Assembly (NCBI GenBank): GCA_045600965.1
Contig: JAZRYW010000001.1
Location: 1 to 44,273 of the forward strand
Source of the DNA: RGIG6374 sp045600965
GTDB lineage: Bacteria > Bacteroidota > Bacteroidia > Bacteroidales > UBA932
Length of the DNA: 44,273 bases
Reading direction: 5' to 3'
Shown here piece after piece: positions 1 through 7,222 of the stretch. Position numbers and translations under genes: made by a program. The notes under the pieces were generated by a model, which ran no database searches, was not told where the DNA came from, and saw nothing but the letters and a program-made list of their open reading frames with translations. Every line of letters begins with the position of its first letter. Within the stretch, counting starts at the first letter, position 1.

Positions 1-36
1 TTTGCCGGTCTTCCTTTTGCCATCGCCGATCGTTGT

Positions 37-64
37 ATTTAATTGTCCAAATATACAATTAAAT
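37..64. promoter_or_regulatory. Inverted repeat, possible operator
   Basis: A perfect 10-bp inverted repeat, ATTTAATTGT at 37-46 and ACAATTAAAT at 55-64, separated by 8 bp. The half-site AATTGT/ACAATT recurs in a second perfect palindrome at 108-119, so the pair could be binding sites of one regulator, or recombination sites left from an element. The sequence is AT-rich, so chance is a real alternative. No gene is seen in 1-185. Confidence 0.35.
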
Positions 65-107
65 ATCGGGGTTTGCAAGGGTTTAAGGATTTATTTTCAA
101 TGAATTA

Positions 108-119
108 ACAATTAATTGT
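108..119. promoter_or_regulatory. 12-bp palindrome sharing the same half-site
   Basis: ACAATTAATTGT is a perfect 12-bp palindrome built from the same ACAATT/AATTGT half-site as the inverted repeat at 37-64. It lies about 65 bp upstream of the winged-helix fragment. An operator role is inferred only from the recurrence of the half-site. Confidence 0.3.
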
Positions 120-164
120 ATAAAAACGTGCAAGACTCAGACATATCTCACCGGTGGCGGTGAA

Positions 165-212
165 TATGATAGGATAAATGATAAGTTGAATGATAGGTTA
201 AATGATGAGTTA
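165..212 (+). repeat. 12-bp tandem repeat encoding xDxx / NDxL units
   Basis: Three successive 12-bp units, AATGATAAGTTG (177-188), AATGATAGGTTA (189-200) and AATGATGAGTTA (201-212), preceded by a degenerate unit at 165-176. Read in the frame of the downstream winged-helix fragment they give YDRI-NDKL-NDRL-NDEL. Short in-frame repeats of this kind are found as linkers before the C-terminal winged helix of AlbA-type ATP-binding proteins, and can change copy number by slippage. Confidence 0.7.
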
Positions 213-395
213 AACCCGTCAGTGCGTTCTACCTACCTGCTTGTCATGGATAATCCCGGCATTCAACGGAAAGAACTGTCTGAGAAGACGGGCAAGAGCA
301 TCCCGACCATAGACCGCCATTTGGCTGAACTCCAAGAAAAAGGGTTCATCGTGCACGAAGGCTCCCGGAAAACCGGCGGTTACCGAGTAAAATAG
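186..395 (+). pseudogene. Winged-helix (HTH) C-terminal fragment, probable remnant
   Basis: Encodes a 69-aa winged-helix domain: an HTH core (roughly residues 26-50, GIQRKELSEKTGKSIPTI) followed by a wing (GFIVHEGSRKTGGYRVK). It resembles the C-terminal DNA-binding domain of AlbA-type/RecG-like 'ATP-binding protein' regulators of Bacteroidota, which carry NDxL-like linkers before it. The frame stays open back to position 87 but has no ATG; only a TTG at 186 inside the repeat is available. The simplest reading is the 3' end of a larger gene whose body was lost. A small standalone regulator is the alternative. Confidence 0.5.
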
Positions 396-407
396 CAGTT
401 TCCATCA

Positions 408-434
408 TTCCATCACTTCCATCAAGTGATGGAA
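408..434. terminator. Hairpin between convergent genes
   Basis: An 11-bp perfect stem (TTCCATCACTT at 408-418 with AAGTGATGGAA at 424-434) and a 5-nt loop lie between the convergent winged-helix fragment and the minus-strand outer-membrane gene. The position suits a bidirectional terminator, but neither side has a clear T-tract, so this is tentative. Confidence 0.4.
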
Positions 435-440
435 GTAGCA

Positions 441-3089
441 TTAAAATGATAATGAGAAGAGCAGCATGGCAGAGAAGGGTCTCAGGGGTTGAATGTGGTC
501 GATTTGATAGAGTGGAGACTCCAAGGAGGATATGTATTCTGTATTGTTGAGAATATTGTCAAAATGAAGCCCTATCCCCAACTTGCGGAACGTCCAGTCA
601 AAATGAATATCCCAAAAGAAAGCCATATTGTTGCTGATGGCGGCATTATTCCAATACGAATCGATGATGGATTCTATTTGGAATGCGGATGTGGGGATAT
701 ACACGACGGATAGATGTGAAGATGTATTCCATCGGCCTTTTTGGGGAGCATTCTGATCGATACTGATTACCATATAAGATGCTTCCGTCTGGAGACGAGT
801 TGTAATTTTGTCAGAGAAATTACCAGACCACTTGGCCAAAGAAGAAAAACGGTCCGTTTTATAAGGAGTGACTATTTCATTTTGGATGAGCGACGAAGCA
901 TAATGAGATGCTTCCAGTGTAAGGGATAAGGTATGATGAAAATCCGCAAAAGCCTTATCTAAACTAAGAAATGAAGAAAACGACGAGAATTGCGTTTTCT
1001 CTCTGGACCGTTGCTCCCAGACATAATCAGTGTTCTCCAAAAAGGATCGGGTAAAACCCCAATTCTGTCCATACTGCACATTCACGCCTGTTCGAAATGC
1101 CGTTCCGTGAACCGGATTCTGGTATGACAACTGCGCTCTACCAGAAACAGATGACGGCTGAGGGTGGATGTCAAGTGTTTCAGCGGTAAACCTGTGATAC
1201 CCCTGCATAATTGGCGCAGAATAAATGTCCTGTTCATTGACATGCCCGATATCATGGGATGCCGACACCTCCGTCTTCCATAAACTGGAAATCTTGTACG
1301 ACCCCGAAACGGAAGTTGTGGATGCTATGAATAGTTTACTGTTTTTCCCCTCGGAACAGGCTAATAATTGAGCCTCTAATAGCTCTTGAAGAGAAAAAGA
1401 AAAGCGCCCTTGCCGATACTGTAATCTAAGATCCTCTGTAGGCTTGAAAGAAAGAAGATTCAAATGATTGGACAAATCATCCGAAGGCAAAACATGGCAG
1501 AATTCCAAAAGCCCGGAAGACAGTTCTCGAATCAATAGAGGAATAATTGTTCTTGCTTCCAGCGTCCAAGAGGGTGAAAACTGTTTACTGAAGAGAAAAT
1601 CACTTCTGTTGTATAATTGTCGTATATGGACATTCTGCTGATACGGGTTGTCATCGGGGTGCTCTCTGATAGACAGGACCTCGGTTTTGTCTGTATACTG
1701 GCTCAATAAGGAAAAAGAGTGTACCCTGTTAGAACTCTTCCGGCGTACCACATAGAAAGAGTTCAGGATCTCAAATTCCTTCAAACTATAGTTGTTGTCA
1801 AAGGGTTCGGTCTTTTCATCTCCGAATTGGCAAAAAGAATTCTTATTCTTTATTTTCAGATGGTCGTTGACGTATACAGAAGTATCGTTGCGGCTATAGC
1901 GCAGTTCAAAAGCCGGCAACCGGGTAGTTTGCATACCGGTCGAGGCATCATTAATGACGAGTTGCAACGTTCCGTCCTTGTCAAAATACCATTGGTTTGT
2001 TTGAGCTCGACGATTCAGCAATTCCTGTTCATAATCAGCTGAGAGAATGAGACTCCTGTTTGTGCCCAAAAGGACTTTGGAATAAACGGAGGTCGACAGA
2101 GACCTGTTGAATGCGTCACGTTGGCGATTAATGCTGGAACCGACTGCAGAATAAGGGCTTATATAATCATTGGTTTGAAATCGGTTCAAAAAATCCAAGT
2201 CATTGAGATTGATGACAATTTCGCCAGGGTGAAAACCTTCGCTATTTCGTATGATATCTTCTCCTGTCTGGTCATACTTTGTAGTTGCCATCAGTTGTGT
2301 TTTTCTGGAGAATCGAGACAAAAACCCTCCAGCAGATAGCGGGATGTCAGCGTTGGCATCATAACCTCCGCCCAACTCCAATTCTGCTATCCATTGTCCT
2401 TTCACTTTGTTTTGAAGAACAATGTTCAGTGCGGCCGATTCGCTTCTCACCATTCCTTCCAGAGCTTTGATGGGCTGGTGGTTTTCAAATATCTGCAAGG
2501 TTGTGATGCTTTCAGGGGATAAATTCTGTACTGCAAGGTTGTAGCGGGAATCAAGCACATCGTTTCCTTCTATATAGAACTTATTGATGGGCTTTCCGTT
2601 ATACTGGACATATCCTTTGTCGCTTACCTGAACGCCCGGAATCCGTTTTAATACATCCTGTAATGAACGGTCTGCCGGATTAGTCAGTGCAGGGATCAGA
2701 TAACTTATCGTATCTCCCCGCGAAACTACAGGCGGTGCTTTGATAACAGCCTCATCGATTACGGTCCTCTCCGGCTTCAAGAGAATATCTATGTGGCCTG
2801 CATCAGGTTTGAAGATATATTCATGATATCCCATCATACGCGCCTCAAGTTGGGACTCCGGCTTTACATTATCGAAATGGAATCGGCCTTCTGCGTCCGT
2901 CGTGCAGTAATTCACAATCTTATCCCCTTGCCGGACAATCAGAATGACGCCTGATAGAGCCTCACGAGATTCAGCATCATACACCCTTCCTGTAATTCCC
3001 TGAGAATAAGCAGTTCCGCACCACAGCAGCGCTACTGCGGTCAATAGTCCTTTCAGAATGGAACGTACTATTCTCATGGCAAAACGCAT
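441..3089 (-). CDS. TonB-receptor-like outer-membrane beta-barrel protein
   Basis: An 882-aa outer-membrane protein. The order is signal peptide (to about residue 29, ending TAYSQ), a carboxypeptidase regulatory-like beta-sandwich (about 31-110, GITGRVYDAESREALSGV), a TonB-type plug (about 118-230, with RSLQDVLKRIPGVQV and the YNGKPINKFYIEGNDVL segment), then a long barrel with alternating aromatic strands ending in FSLSF. It belongs to the large Bacteroidota group of plug-barrel proteins that often accompany GLPGLI proteins. It is the last gene of the six-gene operon and overlaps the propeller gene by 16 nt. In this context I infer that it is the outer-membrane channel or receptor for the operon's peptide; import of a ligand is equally possible. 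M5 is an alternative start. Confidence 0.85.
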   Translation of the reverse strand: MRFAMRIVRSILKGLLTAVALLWCGTAYSQGITGRVYDAESREALSGVILIVRQGDKIVNYCTTDAEGRFHFDNVKPESQLEARMMGYHEYIFKPDAGHIDILLKPERTVIDEAVIKAPPVVSRGDTISYLIPALTNPADRSLQDVLKRIPGVQVSDKGYVQYNGKPINKFYIEGNDVLDSRYNLAVQNLSPESITTLQIFENHQPIKALEGMVRSESAALNIVLQNKVKGQWIAELELGGGYDANADIPLSAGGFLSRFSRKTQLMATTKYDQTGEDIIRNSEGFHPGEIVINLNDLDFLNRFQTNDYISPYSAVGSSINRQRDAFNRSLSTSVYSKVLLGTNRSLILSADYEQELLNRRAQTNQWYFDKDGTLQLVINDASTGMQTTRLPAFELRYSRNDTSVYVNDHLKIKNKNSFCQFGDEKTEPFDNNYSLKEFEILNSFYVVRRKSSNRVHSFSLLSQYTDKTEVLSIREHPDDNPYQQNVHIRQLYNRSDFLFSKQFSPSWTLEARTIIPLLIRELSSGLLEFCHVLPSDDLSNHLNLLSFKPTEDLRLQYRQGRFSFSLQELLEAQLLACSEGKNSKLFIASTTSVSGSYKISSLWKTEVSASHDIGHVNEQDIYSAPIMQGYHRFTAETLDIHPQPSSVSGRAQLSYQNPVHGTAFRTGVNVQYGQNWGFTRSFLENTDYVWEQRSREKTQFSSFSSFLSLDKAFADFHHTLSLTLEASHYASSLIQNEIVTPYKTDRFSSLAKWSGNFSDKITTRLQTEASYMVISIDQNAPQKGRWNTSSHLSVVYIPTSAFQIESIIDSYWNNAAISNNMAFFWDIHFDWTFRKLGIGLHFDNILNNTEYISSLESPLYQIDHIQPLRPFSAMLLFSLSF

Positions 3090-4135
3090 TTTATCAAAGA
3101 ATAGTGATCTGTGTCATCTTGCCCAAAAATGTACAAAAAAGCCGAATCCGTCGGGGAGGAGGATAATGATTTTACATGTAGATTACAGTCATAAGATGCT
3201 AAAAATACCCCATCCCATGATAGTTTATATATTATTGACTGGAATACTTCTCTACGAAAATCATCAATAATAACATGCCCGCTATAGGCAACATAAATGT
3301 AATCTCTGTTATACGCAACATCTAAAAAAGTTTCCGGAATAACACTGGAAAAAACAAGGCCCTGATCCTTCTCATTATATTTAATTATCGTATAACTAGC
3401 AACTTCTTGACTTGGGTCCTCTAATGTAAAAAGATGTTCTAATGCTGTTGAATAATAGTCAATTCTATGATAATACGCATCAAAATACACGAGCCTGTCT
3501 CGATACCAATCAATAATAAAAAAGCCTCGCGTAACATTGAAATAATCGTATTTATAGTTGTGCGGAAAATCATAATGAGTCCCATCAGAAAGACAAAATT
3601 GATTCCGTTGTGATGGAAACTGCCTATTCTTTAAAGGGAAATAGAGTGGATTTAAGAAGATAAAAGAAGAATCTTTGTAAGGTAATAGATACTGACAACT
3701 GAAATCGATAATACGCTTAGATATGTTTGGATGTTTTTGTTTGACAATAGATTCAAGACTAAAAGCATAAACGTCATGCTTGATAAAATCATATATCAGC
3801 ATTTCATCGCCATTTCTACATGAAGTAGAGGAAAGTAAATCACCATTTCCACTTCCATATTTTAAAAATGGTTTATATTCCCCTTTTGTAAGATCAAAGA
3901 AATAGTACATGTCATCTCCGTGCCCAAGACGAGAATCATCGTTTTCAACAAAAAGAACCGTATCTGAGACAACAAAGACTGAAGTTTTATGAACGTTTTC
4001 TTGAGGGATATACAACGAATCTACAATTTCAATGCGCGAGCGTTCAACTTCATGTAAAGCTAAAAGTCGCCGTGAATTATTGGAGCAAGAAGCTACAGTG
4101 AGCAATATACATGAAACGATAACTATCTTTTTCAT
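3074..4135 (-). CDS. TolB-like six-bladed beta-propeller lipoprotein
   Basis: A 353-aa lipoprotein. The lipobox VASC puts the lipidated residue at Cys17. The rest is beta-rich with repeated short aromatic strands, matching the 'TolB-like / 6-bladed beta-propeller' family of Bacteroidales that is often encoded beside small NVEALA-type secreted peptides. Function in the family is unknown; binding of a peptide or partner at the cell surface or periplasmic face is plausible. Its ATG overlaps the stop of the signal-peptidase gene as ATGA (4132-4135), so the two are translationally coupled. The gene is AT-rich compared with the housekeeping genes after 7587. Confidence 0.75.
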   Translation of the reverse strand: MKKIVIVSCILLTVASCSNNSRRLLALHEVERSRIEIVDSLYIPQENVHKTSVFVVSDTVLFVENDDSRLGHGDDMYYFFDLTKGEYKPFLKYGSGNGDLLSSTSCRNGDEMLIYDFIKHDVYAFSLESIVKQKHPNISKRIIDFSCQYLLPYKDSSFIFLNPLYFPLKNRQFPSQRNQFCLSDGTHYDFPHNYKYDYFNVTRGFFIIDWYRDRLVYFDAYYHRIDYYSTALEHLFTLEDPSQEVASYTIIKYNEKDQGLVFSSVIPETFLDVAYNRDYIYVAYSGHVIIDDFRREVFQSIIYKLSWDGVFLASYDCNLHVKSLSSSPTDSAFLYIFGQDDTDHYSLIKCVLP

Positions 4136-4791
4136 TTATCAGAAACCCCAATTATAAACGATGCGGGAACAAATCCCCAAAAACGACTATCCCAAGAATA
4201 ATCCATATTATCACCGCACACAAAATAATAATCATTTAGGAATGTGTAGGAGCTCCCTATTCTGGGCAGAAGTCCGCTTTCCCAATTAATGATTCTTTTA
4301 TAAAGATGAATAGCTTGCTCATTTAGAGGAATACAATCACCTTTGCGAGGAACATAGATGTCAGACATATTGTATCTATTATCAATACGATGTCCCGGCC
4401 GATTCGTGATAACGTGAGTGTCAGAAATGTTCAATTGTTTCACATCGATAGGTTCTCCCATAACTTCGGTATTATTACAATACACCACTCCGTTTTTAAT
4501 GGATACGATGTCTCCTGCACAAGCCACGCATCGCTTGATGTAAACATTAGCCTCATCAACTACGTAGTCTGAACCGAAGGACCCATACGGGAAATAAAAA
4601 ACAATCACTTTTGACAATAATACCTCGTTAGATCGAAACGAGCGAATCTTAATAATGTCTCCTGAAACCAAAGTGGGTTCCATTGAGTTGTCTTCGACAC
4701 GAATGAAAGAAGTGTTACAGGCACACAGGATCAGTAAAGAGACGCATACCAAAATACTAGAAAAGTGTCTGCCAAGGGTCATAACGTACAA
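4132..4791 (-). CDS. Signal peptidase I homologue (S26) with lipoprotein-like N-terminus
   Basis: A 219-aa member of peptidase family S26. All catalytic boxes are visible: box B NSMEPTL with nucleophile Ser36, box D YIKRCVACAGD with general-base Lys86, and box E GDNMDYSWDSRFWGFVP (193-209). About 100 residues separate boxes D and E, as in larger signal peptidases. The N-terminus is unusual: LLILCAC at 19-25 forms a lipobox with Cys25, so it may be lipid-anchored rather than, or as well as, held by a transmembrane helix. It sits inside a secreted-peptide operon and not beside general secretion genes, so I infer a dedicated leader peptidase. The start at 4791 or the second Met (4782) both overlap the upstream gene. 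Confidence 0.85.
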   Translation of the reverse strand: MYVMTLGRHFSSILVCVSLLILCACNTSFIRVEDNSMEPTLVSGDIIKIRSFRSNEVLLSKVIVFYFPYGSFGSDYVVDEANVYIKRCVACAGDIVSIKNGVVYCNNTEVMGEPIDVKQLNISDTHVITNRPGHRIDNRYNMSDIYVPRKGDCIPLNEQAIHLYKRIINWESGLLPRIGSSYTFLNDYYFVCGDNMDYSWDSRFWGFVPASFIIGVSDK

Positions 4792-5293
4792 TTTTTTGGT
4801 TTACAATCAAATATGCTCCTTTGGGCGGACTATAATCATAAATACCGTATTTAATACTGATATTCAAACTAGACAAAACAGAATCAACCCGATTAGAATC
4901 AAAAGACTTTTCGAAGTAATAATCAAATAAATCTCTTGACCCCGATTCCAAAAAAATAGTTACCGAACTACTACCCTGATGCAAAGACTCTTCATAATCT
5001 TTAATGAAAGACATGAGATTGGAAAGACAGGTTGAACAATTGCCATCAGAGATAAATAGCATTTGAATTGAAGAATCGCGAGGGAAAAAGAGAGGAAGAA
5101 AAAAAGACGTATCAACTCTGGGCAACGTTTCTAAATCTATGCAATCAATATCATAAATAAACGAAAAAACATCAACCTTAGAGGATTTTACTTTTTGTCT
5201 ATTATTCACATGGAGACACGCTGATAGGCATATCAAATAAAAACAAATTAACGTGGCTCCCAAAAGAGTCCTAATACTTTTCGATAAGGTCAT
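4757..5293 (-). CDS. Thioredoxin-like lipoprotein with CxxC motif
   Basis: A 178-aa lipoprotein of no family I can name with certainty. Lipobox LSAC gives Cys26. The segment MLFISDGNCSTCLSNL holds a CxxC (Cys86-Cys89) at the end of a beta strand and start of a helix, as in thioredoxin folds. Near the C-terminus SPPKGAYLIVNQKIV resembles the cis-Pro strand and following hairpin of thioredoxin-like proteins. I infer an extracytoplasmic disulfide reductase, isomerase or oxidase, which fits the four-Cys peptide two genes upstream. It overlaps the GLPGLI gene by 23 nt and the peptidase gene by 26-35 nt; the only Met is at 5293. Confidence 0.6.
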   Translation of the reverse strand: MTLSKSIRTLLGATLICFYLICLSACLHVNNRQKVKSSKVDVFSFIYDIDCIDLETLPRVDTSFFLPLFFPRDSSIQMLFISDGNCSTCLSNLMSFIKDYEESLHQGSSSVTIFLESGSRDLFDYYFEKSFDSNRVDSVLSSLNISIKYGIYDYSPPKGAYLIVNQKIVRYDPWQTLF

Positions 5294-6164
5294 TTCCTAA
5301 CACTCTTTTTACATAACCAGGCGGAGGGGAGATTATAATGCCAGTACCATTATTGTAATAAGACTGATATAAAACATAGTTGGCAATAATTAACGATTTT
5401 GCTTTCAAATACTCGTCTCGTTTAATCTTTTGATACTGATAATGTGGAAATAAAATGCTCCCTTTCTCTTTGTTTGTGATTCTCAAAACTTCAAAACTAT
5501 ATTGGTTATCAATATCTGAAACACGTACTATCAGCCCCGGTAAACCATAAAACTTCCAGGGGCCATATGGTGCGGGAATATCCGGCGTAAACCATGCCTC
5601 ATACTCTCTTCCCCTAAAAACACACACTGCCTTTTGTACAAAAAAACCATTCCAGACATCAGTGTCATCTTGAATAACCCAGTTCAATTCCGGCAATGGC
5701 TCTTCATAAATAAAATCTGAAGCGACAACTCGTCCTGTTACGGTTTCGACATTTAAGCTATATCTATGGTATATCGTCTCAAAATAATTAAGAGGAAATA
5801 CATCGCTAGTAAGAAGCTTAGATGCTAGAATGACCGGTTTCACATTGGGATGATGCCTCCATGTTGAATCCATCCTAAACCTGCTATAAGAACTGAATTT
5901 TGTGACACCATCTCCGATTTCCAAAAGCATCATCTCATTCACAAGGGATTTATCCAATGTGTCTAAGACGGATTTCACTTGATACACAACCTTCAAATTA
6001 ACTTGGGCTATTGAATCAGAAGATGTCAAGCGATCATCTAAAAAGAGTTGCTGACCATATTTCGTATTAAACATTGTGGTCTGTCCAAACGAAATCGGCG
6101 CGAATGCGCAAACGCTTATCAGCAACAACAAAGTACGCCTTTGGAAATCGGAGAATAGTATCAT
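5271..6164 (-). CDS. GLPGLI family secreted protein
   Basis: A 297-aa protein with an N-terminal signal peptide (cleavage near SFG-Q at residue 28) and an exact GLPGLI motif at residues 207-212, inside the typical PYGPWKFYGLPGLIVRV context. This Bacteroidota-specific family is exported, of unknown biochemical function, and frequently encoded beside plug-barrel outer-membrane proteins such as the one closing this operon. The start is 6 nt after the stop of the peptide gene and is preceded by AGGTGAC, an unusually good Shine-Dalgarno match for this phylum. The C-terminus overlaps the thioredoxin-like gene. Confidence 0.9.
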   Translation of the reverse strand: MILFSDFQRRTLLLLISVCAFAPISFGQTTMFNTKYGQQLFLDDRLTSSDSIAQVNLKVVYQVKSVLDTLDKSLVNEMMLLEIGDGVTKFSSYSRFRMDSTWRHHPNVKPVILASKLLTSDVFPLNYFETIYHRYSLNVETVTGRVVASDFIYEEPLPELNWVIQDDTDVWNGFFVQKAVCVFRGREYEAWFTPDIPAPYGPWKFYGLPGLIVRVSDIDNQYSFEVLRITNKEKGSILFPHYQYQKIKRDEYLKAKSLIIANYVLYQSYYNNGTGIIISPPPGYVKRVLGNDLIEKY

Positions 6165-6170
6165 GTCACC

Positions 6171-6425
6171 TTAAAGGTTTGGATCGTTAGGGATTGGATA
6201 GGTAATCGCTTTATTACCAGTACATAACACTTCTGAACCAGAAGGACTGATAAACTTACATGATCCATGATCCCCAACACATTCAAGATAATAGTTGTAT
6301 TCATTATCAATAAACTGACAAGACGCTTTTGCAACAACCATTTGCTTAGGTTTGTTTACAAAGGAGAGAAACAGCAATAGACATGCTACTGCGACGAGAG
6401 AGGTGATAATTGTTTTGGTTTTCAC
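6171..6425 (-). CDS. Small secreted Cys-rich peptide precursor
   Basis: An 84-aa precursor: basic N-terminus (MKTKT), hydrophobic core at about 6-23, a short charged linker, then VVAKA-SC. AKA (32-34) is a good AxA-type signal-peptidase site; cleavage there would release about 50 residues with Cys36, Cys49, Cys56 and Cys68, enough for two disulfides, and a proline-rich tail. The layout resembles NVEALA-type Bacteroidales peptides, in which an Ala-rich site follows the leader, although the NVEALA string itself is absent. It is the first gene of the operon, followed by a GLPGLI protein, a CxxC lipoprotein and an S26 peptidase, so I infer that it is the cargo. Activity (toxin, signal, structural) is unknown. 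Confidence 0.65.
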   Translation of the reverse strand: MKTKTIITSLVAVACLLLFLSFVNKPKQMVVAKASCQFIDNEYNYYLECVGDHGSCKFISPSGSEVLCTGNKAITYPIPNDPNL

Positions 6426-6459
6426 AAATAGAGAGAAAAAAGGTTTGTGTTAATCTTCA

Positions 6460-6489
6460 CAAATTTAACCTGAATTATTCATAAAGAAA
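6460..6489 (-). promoter_or_regulatory. Candidate promoter of the peptide operon
   Basis: On the minus strand a TAAATTTG -7 element (6460-6467) matches TAnnTTTG exactly, with TTTC (6486-6489) 18 bp upstream as the -33 element. It is about 35 nt from the peptide start codon and the only such match seen in this intergenic stretch on this strand, so the six genes probably share it. Confidence 0.55.
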
Positions 6490-6510
6490 GTAAAGGAATC
6501 CTCATAATTA

Positions 6511-6542
6511 TTTGGAAATCAGAGGATTAAGTGTTATTTTTG
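6511..6542 (+). promoter_or_regulatory. Candidate promoter of the prophage-type gene
   Basis: TTTG (6511-6514), 20 bp, then TATTTTTG (6535-6542), a close match to the Bacteroidota promoter. It points rightward, away from the divergent peptide-operon promoter, and towards the frameshifted gene starting around 6630. Confidence 0.45.
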
Positions 6543-6629
6543 TAATGCAAAAACAAAATAAACTTTTCCTTTACTTCATGAGCAAAATTACTTCATCTTA
6601 CGCAGATTACCAAACTTTTCCGACACTGT

Positions 6630-7098
6630 TTGAACTTGAGCCTGCTCGCCGCTTCCGCCTGTGGTACTGTCCGGCATACGCCATCCGTGACGGACAGTAC
6701 CCGGGTGGAGGTTCGGGTGGAGCGGGAGTTCATCCGCGATACGGCCTACATCGAGCTGCCGGTAATAATTGAAAAGAGGGCCACTTTGGACACCGCCTCC
6801 ACCTTGGAGAACAAATACGCCAAATCCGACTTCCGTATCCGGCGGTGTTCTGCATCATTCCCTGCAGACAAAGCCCGTCAGGGAGCCTGTAATCGTCCAG
6901 AATGAGATTGTTTACCGCGACTCGCTGGTGTACCGGGACCGGGTGGTCAGGGAAGACGTTTACATCGAGAAGGAACTCACCTGGTGGCAGCGATTCCGCC
7001 TGAAGCTTGGTTCCGTCTCCCTTATCCTGATAGTCATTGCAATACTATACCTATTCCTTCATTTCTTTCACAACAACCTAAACTCTAAAGCCTTATGA
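6630..7098 (+). pseudogene. Prophage-type small lipoprotein/membrane gene with a frameshift
   Basis: The 5' part reads as a lipoprotein-like start (LAASACGTVRHTP) followed by DSTRVEVRVEREFIRDTAYIELP, and the frame later becomes meaningless. The continuation is found one frame over: SGGVLHHSLQTKPV, then EIVYRDSLVYRDRVV, a basic stretch TWWQRFRLKLG and a C-terminal transmembrane helix. This order is typical of a small gene in Bacteroidales prophages, probably of the lysis module. The switch falls near 6838-6842, where ATCCGGCGGT would read correctly as ATCTCCGGCGGT, so a 2-nt deletion explains it. The 5' part has no ATG; a TTG at 6630 is the first candidate. A programmed shift is less likely. 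Confidence 0.6.
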
Positions 7099-7190
7099 AG
7101 TACTTTTACGTCAACACGGCCACCGGCGAGAAGTCGGGCGAGATGCTGGGCGTTGCCACTCTCTCTTCCTCAAACGGGGACAGTGATTAG
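7095..7190 (+). CDS. Small ORF overlapping the prophage-type gene
   Basis: A 31-codon frame starting MKYFYVNTATGEKSGE whose ATG overlaps the preceding stop as ATGA (7095-7098), the coupling usual in phage operons. I do not recognise the product; the abrupt end after SSSNGDSD suggests it is either a tiny accessory peptide or the truncated 5' end of a longer phage gene. Confidence 0.35.
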   Translation: MKYFYVNTATGEKSGEMLGVATLSSSNGDSD

Positions 7191-7222
7191 GCAGTAGGTC
7201 GAGAGACCGGTAATTTCTGAAT

